Below are positions 28,801-40,800 of a stretch of DNA of 64,000 bases, in pieces (position 1 is the first letter of the stretch; the number at the start of each line of letters is the position of its first letter). A program made the position numbers and the translations under genes. A model generated the notes under the pieces. It did no database searches and was not told the DNA's origin. It saw only the letters and a list, made by a program, of their open reading frames with translations. The stretch covers positions 39,359,804 to 39,423,803 of the forward strand of contig OX235262.1 in the NCBI GenBank assembly GCA_944472135.2. The letters are read 5' to 3'. The stretch is from Trichobilharzia regenti (taxonomy: Eukaryota > Platyhelminthes > Trematoda > Strigeidida > Schistosomatidae).

Positions 28801-31800
28801 TTCCTTAGTTCCTTCGGTCATAGCCTCCGTGAAGTATTTCAACAATCTATTGTTGAGATAATGGATAGAACAATCTTGAATTGTTACAAAAGTATACACA
28901 ATTCACTACACATTGGGAAGCACTTACCATACGACAGATACGAGCAACCAATCTTAAAACAGCCTGTAAACCAGCTTGTTCTTCAGGTTGAATAGCACGT
29001 GGTTGACTAGTCGTAGGCGTTGTTGCTGTTGTTGTAGAAAGTTCCATTGCGCCAACACCTCTTCTACTACCATACATAGATTCAGCTGTTGGCCGTGACA
29101 GACCTGCCCCCCTAGTAGTACGAGATCCTCCACCTATTCCATCATTAAAGTAAATATGTGGATAAAGTTGATTTGATGGCTGAACTCGAAGATTTGTTGT
29201 TGATTCAGGTTGGACAACTGTTTGCTTCATATGATTTAAATATTGCCGAAAACTGTTAAAGAAATGATCCCAAGTGATCAATGATGCACCACGACCTGTT
29301 TACGCAGAAATTAAAACATGAATGAAGATAATCAAGAATGTAATCTCTAAAATGTTTCACCTACAATATACTTAATTTACCTAAAAAGAATCTTTCGCAC
29401 ATCTTAACATTTTTTGAGGAAACAGTATGAAATAATACGACCATATAACAAGATATACATGTATGTGTATTAGACAGTAAGTGTGAGCTAACCATTCCGA
29501 TCAAAACCAACCGATAGCAGCTACCGTGAATGGGCTCGCTTGCATATTGCAGTTACCCAACGAGCTAAGATAACTGGAACCAATGTTCCTGAAGGTCTTA
29601 CAATCCCAAAAAGGTTGTTTGGATTCCGGTTAGACTAAAATCAGTTATCATCATAGTGTAGGTCTTTTAAACTATGCTGGGAATCTTATGAGTCAAGTCG
29701 TACTGCTGGTGAATGGGGATATAAAAGAGGTAAGATGGTTCCCTCAAATGACTGACAGACCAGATATTCTGCCACATTCCGCTCTGGTAAGGAAAGGAGT
29801 TCAGAGTAGGTCGACCTCGAAAATTGTACAACCCAACTTGCTTAGCGGTGGTAAGATCTCTTACAACCTGAACTTCAATAATCACTAAAAACAGACCACA
29901 TTTGAATGACTTCAAGCAGTTGTCCCCCTGGGCTCTGCAGTCACACAACACTAATTCTCCTTCTATTTCAGGTACACTAAGAAGAAAACCACATCAGTGG
30001 TGTGGGCAGCTGGGAAATGACAAGCACTCATAAATTTCTACTTTGATCACCTACGCCAAAACAGATGGGGAGTAATATTAGACAGTATAAAGTGTTGCGA
30101 GTTGGAATACCATCACATTCACACCCTGCTGAAATCTTTTTAAACCCTTAGCCCAACAAACTCACAAAGTGATAATGTGTTTCTCCCTTGTTCTTTAATA
30201 GTCAGAGTAAAATAAAATTGAGATTCAGCTGTTGTTGTTTTTTTTTTGAGTTGTTTCACAATTTATTAGTCGATTAGTCGACCGATAGCTGCCACCTTGA
30301 CGTCGTGGTCAGGCTTGCACATCGCGGTGACCCAACAAGCTACACTGGTTGGAACTACTGTTCCTGCAGGTCCTACCATGCCAGAAAGGTTGTTAGGATA
30401 GCGATTAGACTAAAAGCAGTTTCCGGCATTGTGTAAGAATTTTTCTTACACTATGCTGGGGGTCTGGGGTCGAAGTCGTACTGCTGGGGAACAAGGATGT
30501 AACAGCAGTGAAGTGTTTCCCTCAGATGACCAGCATGCTAGCTATGCTGCCTCTGCACACTGAACAGAGGGGGTTAGAAAAGGTCAACCCCGAAAATTGC
30601 ACATCCCGACTTACCCTACGGTGGTCCGTAACCGGCGATAAGTTTACTAATGCGGAACCAATCCCAGGAACCAGTTCACACAGGCCGTGTGTGACTTGCC
30701 TCAAGCAGTTGTCCCCTGGGCTCTGCGGACACGCAACACTAACCCTCTTTCTGTTTCAGGTACCCGAAGAATCAATCAACTTCCACGGTGTGAGCAGCCG
30801 GGAAGTAACAACAGCCCACACGCTTCCAAAAGCACACGAAGCCTACAATAGACCAATCAACCGAAGTACCCAGAAACAGATTCCTTACGACTAATTATTG
30901 TTCAACTCGGAATGTATTGTAATGGCGTCATTTAAAGATCACTATACACTGACGAAAAAGACTTGAATTTCGAAATTTCTAACATAAAGCTAATTTAGAA
31001 ATCGCCTATGGATAAGAAGGAGATCAAATTACTATTAAAACGCGAAAATATTAAATAAGGTAATGTGAGAAAATTTACACACATTGAAATTGTGCATATT
31101 TTCCAAATTTGAATCTCTGTTAAAGAAAGTTAAGTTATTAGCCGATTGAGTAGGACGGCCTTTAGTTCGGGTTCAAAACCATTTTAATTTTATGTTATCA
31201 GTATTCCCTTGGGTTCCGAATGGAGCATAGGGCTTCAGCAGTACTTACTTCATCATGTTCTCCACAGTCCTCTTTAACTGACTCCACGATTGTCCATAAG
31301 CTTTCATCTTCTCCTTAAACGACCACCTCCTTATAAACCTCGGATGCCCAACTTGTTGTTTCCTGGTCAGATTCCACTCCAGGGCCTGGTGCGTGATGTC
31401 ACTCAAAGGTTTCCACAAGGTATATCCACTACGTATCCATTTCCCCCTGCATATTTGTTAGGCCCCAACGCCAACCCCAGCCTCCCTTCTTTTTCCAGGA
31501 CGACGACCGGCTACTAAACTAGGCGAAGTTCGAAACTATTTTTCAAACTTTGGTTTCACCAATCGCATAGTATTACTGGCTTTCATCTAATAATTATAGT
31601 TTGTAGTCGTATATACACTCTTGCATCCAACTTTGTTGTATTAATTTCTTCATCGATGGTGTCATTAAGCAGTCTAAAGAGCAGTATATCTCGAATTTTG
31701 ACCCCTTTTCCTCTTCTGTTCTGGTGACTAAGTGGTATCACAATCTCAGGATTATTGAATAAAACATAAAAGTATGCATAATATAATACAATATACTTCA

Positions 31801-34800
31801 TTGATGGTACTATGATGCTTATACTTTATCAGTATATACCTAAGTATACATAAAGCATTTCAAAGGAGAAGAATAAAGGCAGACACTGTATGAAAACGAA
31901 AAGTTGGCAGAAGAACCAAAGAAGACAGGATTCCAAGTGAACATAGAGAAGACAGAGGTAATAAACATACCACGGGAGAAATGTGAAGGAAGCCACTTTT
32001 TTAACCTATCTAGACAGCATCATTTTAACTAAGGGTGACACGGAGAAGGACGTTAAAATCAGTGAGAATCAGAAAGGTAGATTGTTACGGATCTGTAGTT
32101 AGCATGGAAATCTGCTGCACTCAACACTAATGTCAAGTCAGTTCTCTCCTATATCGTTCAGACAATAAGCGCCTCACCAAAAGCAGTTCGAACAGGTTTC
32201 AGTCTCTTATCAACAGCTACACATTTGCCCAGACTAAGAACCTATTGCCAAACAAATATGCGGAAGGAAATGGAGATGGATCAGACACGCGTTAAGGAAA
32301 ACGCAAAGTTACATCACACACCAGTCCCAAGGATAGAACCTCAAGAGGAAATTATGCGTTGGGTGCCGGGCTCGAGGAAGATCGTGTGAGGAGGAAATGA
32401 AAGCTTATGGGTAATCGTAGAACCAGTTTAAAATGACTACAAAGGACGGAGTGAAATGGAGGTGTATTGTTGAAGCCTCGTCATTCACTCGAAACACAAT
32501 AGAGTAACAAAAAAATATAATAATAAAAAGCCTAAGGGATAAGAATTATCCATTAATGAATAAATGTAATGCATAAAAGTGCACTAAACTGAAAACTAAT
32601 ACCTGGATTGCTTGCATTCGCCTTAAGAAGACTGAAACAAAGTCCAGCTGCACTACGTGAACAGCATAAACTATGAAGCATGCGTAGGTAGGGTAGAAAT
32701 AAACACGGTGTTGTCACCATATCTCCAGCTAATCTCAAAAATCGAATAAGTGCAGCCTGTAATACAAAAACAAAAAACATTTATGCAGAGATAATAACAA
32801 TAAGAATTTAGTTTTAATTCTATTAGATGGGAAAACAGCAATAACGAACACTGCTGAGCAGTCAACCGACAGCTGACAACAGATAGCTAAACACAATTCA
32901 CTGTTTTTATTTTGATCAAATGGGTAATTCTACTGGTGGGTTCGGAATGAATGATATTTTTTATTCCTTTACGTTCCCAGTGGAACATAGAGCTTAAAGT
33001 TAGAGCTTTGAAGTTTCGGGTGCAGTGGTGTTTATTTTTCACGGATGGGGTTGCTAGCCTCAAGCCCAGCCTTCCCTCTTTACCAGTCTTCTTACTGGTT
33101 TAGCGGAGTAAATGAGTGCGTCGGCTGGGGATTGAACCTCAAACCACATCAGTGGTTGGCGAGCATTCCACTGGTGTGTCACCGACGCACGAATGAATGA
33201 TATTAGGCTGTTAGGACAAATACACCGCTTTCCCTTCCTCTATTGCTGTCCATCAGGTCATCTACTCACTTTTGGAAAGCCTTCAATGTCACAATTTTTT
33301 TCAACTTTATAATGTCCGATTTTGTTAAGTGTTGTACAAACAAAATAACTGAGAATCACAAATCGCTCATAATTGGTTTGTTAATATTTCCATTCACCAC
33401 ATAACACCATCCTAGAGACCGAAAATCGCACCGTTAAGCAAGTTACAATAAAAAGAACGAATTATCTTTTAGTGCTATGCGACACCTGAAGAAATATCAA
33501 GTTGATCACGTAGTTCTCTGTTTCCCATTCGAAAGTGAGGAATCTATATTGACATTATTCACTTATATGTATGAAGAATAATCATTCTGTTGCTAATATT
33601 CATTTCACCAATTTGAAGGGGGTTGTTATGAGGAGTCCATTAGGACCCCCTGTTGACCGATGTGTATGCGTCTTACAATAAAAATCTGTCCGGTGATTTA
33701 AATGCTAAAGTGCATTTTTATAGGAGATATGTTGATGACATTATTCTGACATGCAATAATCATGAAGATGCCACTCGTCCACTGAACAGACTCAAATCTG
33801 AACAAAATCACTTAAGACTTACATGTGAGGAAGAAAGTTGCAACTAACTTACTAACCTAAACATACTCTTAACTCTGCACCAAATAGAGGACTAGACACA
33901 CCACACTAGTTCTTAGTGTCAAATCAAAATATCTACTACAGTCCTACAGGAGGTCAGTTGCGAGCGCGAATAGCCAACCCAGTGGTAACATCTCTGACTG
34001 CGGCACTGGGTGACGCGGGTTCGAATCTCAGAAGGGACATTAGTTCCTTCAAGGTTGCAGATACACCTTGCTGACTGATGCGTGTCAACTAGCACAAAAC
34101 CTAGGTCCACGGCTTCCTACCGATTACCTCCAACCATCTAATATCATCATACTTCTAACTCGGAGAGAGGATGGTTCAATAAAGCGGTCAATTTATAAAA
34201 AGCTTAGTTGTACATGGTAATGCTTAAATTTCCAACGTTTCTGTCTGTTACAATATACGACAGATTTAGTAAATTGCTTATGCAAGAGGATTCACAGAGT
34301 ATCTGTACAGTTGAGGTTATCGAGGATGAAAATAAAATACTGAGAGAAGCTCTTGTCAAAAAAAAGAGATTGAACTCTGTCATCTGTAAAACCTAATATG
34401 TAGCCGGGCTTATAGTTGTTGAAAAAGTTAAAAATATGCTCTACTATAAGCTTTAACATTGCACAAGCGACTGTGTCACATCCCCTAGTATATACCAATT
34501 TACATCTGTGAGTGTAGTCACATATACACATATATACACACGCGCTCTGAGCGTGAGGATGGGAGAACATACACCCAAAATACCTTGAAAAATAATTGAA
34601 CTGTAAAGCCTCAATAGACGCAGATGGCAGATTACCAACTTTGTCTATAACTACAAACTTAAGTGATATGAATTGCAAGATTGATATGAAAAGAGGATAT
34701 TTTAAATATAATCATTTTTGTTATTTTCCCGGAGAAATCTCAAACTCGAATGTAAGATGAGACAATGGAGCTAATTATTTCGAATGTGCCCAGAAGTTTT

Positions 34801-37800
34801 CGTATGTCTACTTTTCACTAAATGCCCAATATACATGAAAAGTCATAAATCAGATAACTAATTACAGCTGCTTCACCTTACTACGGGGAACCAGGCATTA
34901 CGAACACATAACCTCTTCATTGAGGCTTTCGTGTCACCAAGGAGGGTGATTAGAATACCTGACACAAATGCGAGTACACAATATGAACGATTGAAACATC
35001 ATGGGTAAAAAACTAACCTGTCGAATATTATCAACCTCAGCATTTCGTGACTGAGCACCGTAGATAATCAACTTTGGCCTGGGCGATTTTCTAGCCATCC
35101 CTGTTGACAAATAGTCATTTGAGCCTAAGACTGCTGGTGTAATATTAGCTAGTTCACCTACAGGCCACCAATACTCCAAAGCTAGTCGACTGTGAAGACG
35201 TGAACCAGGCTGATTATAAAGTTGAGCGATTAAGAGTAAAAGGTTTGCAAAACCATGCCCAGTAGTTGATGGATCAAAACCTGTAGATCTTAGTAAATCT
35301 TCATCACGTAATCGAATGTCTTTTATTCGAGCTGGCATATGTACAATTAGATCAGTAATAATACAATGCATACGATACACCCACAGTGGCTACAAAAATA
35401 AAAATAAGTATCTCATTATTTGAAAAATAAAACATTAAAAAATGAAGTACTGTATATGATAGAAAAAGAATTGTTAAACGCATCCCATGTTTGCAGGTTC
35501 TCCTAGGGACAGAAAATCTCCTCATTGTTTAAAGTTTAATACAGAATTTACGTCATACCCTACTACCTTGAACTTTTTACAATAATTCCGCATTACAAAC
35601 TAAGTTAACACAATGACTACACAAAGAGATAAAATTCTGATGCTAAATCCTTGGAACAACGCTCACAAAGCCTAAAGTCGTACACGTGCAGGATATTTCG
35701 TAATTTACTTGAAAATGACTCTTCCGTTTATATGCATATTATCCTTGCGATGGACTTGAAGTAAATTTGAAACTTCAAAGTGCCACACAATCAGGCGTTA
35801 TACTAAAGTAATGTAGTGTAAAAGTGAAAGCATACGAAGGTTACACAAAAAAGCTATTTTTCGATTAAACATTAAGTATATCTATGAAAACTGATGGAGC
35901 ATCTCCCTTGTTGAGTGGCATAATACAGTGACCAACATTGAGGTTAGGTGCCGAGTGTTAAGTAAGGAAGGGAAGTCAATCGATCAAGTTATAAGATCGC
36001 TACGAAACGTGTTGCGCATCCCGAGCCGCAGCCTTCCTCAACAAACCATATTAGCTTGCATACAATTAGGTTGGAAGAGTTAGGTGTAATCAAATCAAAA
36101 CCTGGTATAAATCCATAAAGTCTATGGCAGTTAGCTTGAGCCACATAGGAGGTATAGGTTGCCTCGTTGCAGTTCTGGGGATGCCAAGAATCAATACCTG
36201 GAGATAAATATTTGTTGACATAGCTCAAAATCGTTCTATGTTGAAACTAAGTCAGTCAGTCATACTGATGACTGTAGTACTGATCAAAAAGTTGTGATGA
36301 ATTATTCTTGTCACAGTAATTATGTCTTTACCCTTGAAAATGGATAGACACATGTAGTGCTTCAATGTTCCGATATTTGATGTTGTTATACTTTAGATAG
36401 TAAGAGTTGTGTCATCAGTTTATTTCTTAAAATGAAAAGTGTAAATAATGCTGACAGATCAACAGTATATACATGCACAACATACCTCACGTTCAAAGTC
36501 AGCAGTATTTAAGATCTGTTTACGAGCGAATTCTAAGGCACCTGACTCGATAGCTAAAGCCGCTTGTAATTCATCTGCTTCATCACCACCAATACCAAAG
36601 TCGTCTTTACAGTTTGTACTAGAGTTTACGTCTGCACTTCGACGACGGCGTAGTTCAGCACGTAAATGACTTGTCCTACGTAGGCATATTGCCCACGATA
36701 GTCTTATTAGTGCCAATAACTGTAACTTTTCTGAACGATCTTCATTAGTATGATTTTCATATAAAGCCTTTTTCTCATCCAATAAACGCCCAATACCGGA
36801 TGCAAATGAGCGGTCAGTATAGAGAGGATGAAACAAATCTGTGGAAAAATAATACCAATCAACATGAAATGTCAGAAAATAAGAGCATTTATCAAACGAA
36901 GGTATTTAGCAGTAGTAAAATTAAACAAGATACATGTGTTGACCCACATAAACATTTATGACATTGTTTTGATGTCCGATAAGAGACAAGATACAAAGCC
37001 TGGAATTAGAATGCTTTATTATTATGAAAAATACGTCTGATCAATAAACTATCCTGATATGCTAATTAGATTTACTCTGGAAGACGATAAAAGGCACTTT
37101 CGATTAGTGCGTCAAACTAATCTATGAACAAAATACTAATTGCTAATCAGGAGCTTCTAGGAAGGCACAGATTGTCTGAGTTGCATACATGTGATAGCCA
37201 TAACCTATAGTTGGACATAAATTAATATGACTGTCATTTTCGCTGCGGTTTAGGTGGTTTAATCCTGAGTTCTTTTAAGCCGTTATTTGCCTTCATCTTA
37301 GAAGTCTTGACATTGTGGTTTATATGACCCTTATTTGCCTTTAGTTTTTTCAACTCAATGTGAACCAGCTTGCACCACTAAGATATAATGCAAGTAGTTA
37401 AGTTGATTTGGCACGCATGTTTTTCACTTGATATCGGTTACTGAATAAACCTAATGGTAAACACTAAGACTAAAATCAAACATATTCGAAAACCTAATTA
37501 ATTTTTTGTCAGTCATATCCTGATTAACCAATGAGCTTTGAAATAAATGTCCGCGGAAACCTATTCATCCATGTCAAAACAGTGCTCAGATATCAATTGC
37601 ACTGTTGGGATTATGTGAATTTCTTATTATGAATAATTTAGATACTAAATAACTTAGAACCTTAAACTACCCCGGTTATTCTATAATATCTCCTGATTTG
37701 CGTATATTACTAGGATAAGCAACCTCGCCTAGTTAACTAGCTAAAGCCCGGGTAAAGAGGGAGGGTTGGGCGTGGGGCTAGCTACCCTACAACACTAGAC

Positions 37801-40800
37801 CTATCAAACCGCTAGAGAAACTTCAACGCGCAGAAAATATGTTAAAAATACAAAAATTAAATAACAACCTTGTTCTTTGCTGGGATCGGAGAGGCGAAAT
37901 GACACAGCGGGCTGGTGAAAGCCTTCGGGAAGCTAGTCATCCAGCCGATATGTCTTCTCTCGATGAAAGCAAGAATAAGAATGGGGACGTAGAATGTGCG
38001 TACAATGTATGAGACTTAGAAGGCTACCCAGGTAGCCAGAGAGATGAGAAGACATGGCTTAGAAGTACTGGGTACCTGCGAAAGCAGATGGAATGGATGT
38101 GGATTGACAACATTATCAACAGGAGAGTCAATAATCTACTCCGGTCCCCTAGACGACAACCACGAACACACTTAGGAAGTGGCTATCATGGTGTCACCAG
38201 TGGAAGCCAAAGCCCTAATACAGTGGGAACCAATTTCATCCTGCAGGATCATGACAGCAAGATTCAACTCAAAGGGAAGACAGGAAGGTCACAATTATCC
38301 AATGCAACGCACAATGCTACAAACAACGCGGAACAAGAAAAGAAGGAGGCTTTTTACAGATGACTACAAACAGTAATGGACATCCCAAATGGTGACATCA
38401 AAATCCTCACGGGCAATATGAATGCCACACTGGGAGCAGATAACACAGGAATTGAACTCTTCATTGATCCTGAGGCTGTCGGAGAAATGCATGAGAATGC
38501 TTAAGCCCTACTAGGATAGGCATATTTGAATTAAATGTTCACATGACAAATACAAGAACCAAAGAATGAAACCAAGAAGGTTTAGCATACCTAACAACCC
38601 CTCCTGCAAGACATTTATTTACATATTTTAAAGTAATAATATATCCAGTTGTTAGCAAACATTCGAGTGTATAAAACCAAACAACTAAATGTATTACAAA
38701 ATGTTAGAAATCTGCCCTACTCACAACGATCGTTATTGAAAATCAGGTTTTTGTTTATAGGATTTCGGATTTAGATAAAGCTTATACACTAATGGGGACG
38801 AAGCTTATTAGTTTAGGCATTTGGCTTTTAGCGACCAAGTTTCGAGTTCCAGTCTCCCTTCACCTACTTCAACCTAGGCAATTGGACATAAGCATCAATC
38901 CACACGTAATATGTGTGGCCTATAGCTTATTCCACTTAAATAAGTTCTAACCATAAATTGATGATCAAGGAATATTTGAGAAATGAAATTAAGGAGACCT
39001 TTCTAGTATTTACGGGGAATGAGAATATATTTCTGAAAATATGACTAGTAAGTGCCACAATACATTACAAGCACATAAGTGGATAAGATGAAACAGGAAA
39101 TTAAAAGGGATTTTCCCGCTCTATTCTGCAATATCGTGAACTGGTAAGATCAAATACACATCAAAACTTACCAAAATCTGTTAGATCTGATAATTGATCA
39201 GCACATATTGTATTCGAAGAAAAAGGTTGGAAACAATACAGCAAAGCCATATACAAATGTACGCCTTCTCTTGTAAGCTGACTGTTGATTTGAAATATTA
39301 ACTGACCTTTATTTTCATTAGGATTTACAGGTAATGCTTGGGGTTTCGGAGTTAATAAACAATCCAGAACTAGCTTAAATTCACTTAGATTTAAAACGCT
39401 TTGACAAGACCATAGCATCAGACATTCAGCTAAGCCTTCGGATATGTTTTTTAGGAGCATGAAAACATCATGTCGATGTTTAGAATCACCTAAAACCTGT
39501 GCAGTTTCCAATCGAGAAAATTCTTCATACGCAGAAAATGATCGCAAAGTACCTAAAAGACGAAAAATGCGAAATTTTTACCGGTAAAAGCTGCCTGTTC
39601 GAAAAAGTGTTATTGCAATAAACTTTCAATCTTATCATATGATTAAACAAACCACAAATTTTTCACAATATTATCCCATGAGTACCACTGTGTTATCAGG
39701 TACCGCTGCGAATAAATGTAAAATAAGATAATAACAAAACTTATCAATAATAACAATGAACACAAATATCAAGATCACAGCACAAATAATGAGCGCATAA
39801 GGAAATATTCATGTCAGAAAATGAAACAATAATTACTTTGCCAATGAATAACCTGATATTGAGAAAGTGAATAGCGATGGTTGGTAGATAGGGAAAATAT
39901 AAAAGAGTACTATACGCCTTCTTCAAGTTCGTTTGGTAAAAAGGAAGTATTTCACTTGCAGTCCAGTTCCCAGTACTTCCTACATCCACCTGAAGAAAGC
40001 AGCGTACACTACCTAGAAAAGCGAATAACTAAACTGTTTTGGGATAAAAAAAATCAATCAGGCTTCTATATCCCGAAGTATTTATATATTAACACCTGTT
40101 GAAAGTTTAAACAAGGGAGTTTGCTGTAGAATGATGACAGAAAGAATATAATAATCCGAAATCACGTGTATACTTATAACATGGATAGAAACTGCCTTCT
40201 TCCCTAGAAACTTTCCTCGTGAATAAAGCGCAGATGAACTGAAAAACAATTAAAACTTTAGGTCAAGATAAACAACGATAAATTGTATTGTGAAGTAATT
40301 CAGTGTACACGAAATGATTTCATTAAAGAACAGGAAGTTACCTAAAATGTTTTGAAGAGCTCCACTTGCAAACAAATCGTCTGTGAATTTGTGAACGGAC
40401 TGGCAAATTTCAGGAGTTGCAGAAGTTGACCACATTCGACCATCACGGGCACCAATCAAGGTAACAAGGGATTCAATTATCGACAGATGCGATTCGTAGT
40501 AGAGAATTACACCGACTAAACTCCGAGCAAGATGGGGGAATGAGGAAAGCTGACTCTCAACTATGTTTTAACTGCTTTTTATGAAGAAAGTATATACCTG
40601 TTAGGCAGAGTTCTACAGCCCTCAGTTCATTCAGCCTGAAAACTTCACTCAGAAAAAGTGACTCTTGAATGATATCTTCGGACAGGAGAACACGATGTGG
40701 AAACTCTGGTAGGAAAACTCCAGCATTCTGAGCAGTTTTAACAGCTTGATAATCACCTTCACATTTACCCTGTAGAATGTATCTAATAAAAATGAAATGA

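Noticed and set aside
36448..36669. Plus-strand open frame over NUP205 exon 5
   Set aside because: It is the antisense shadow of exon 5, whose minus-strand reading matches NUP205.
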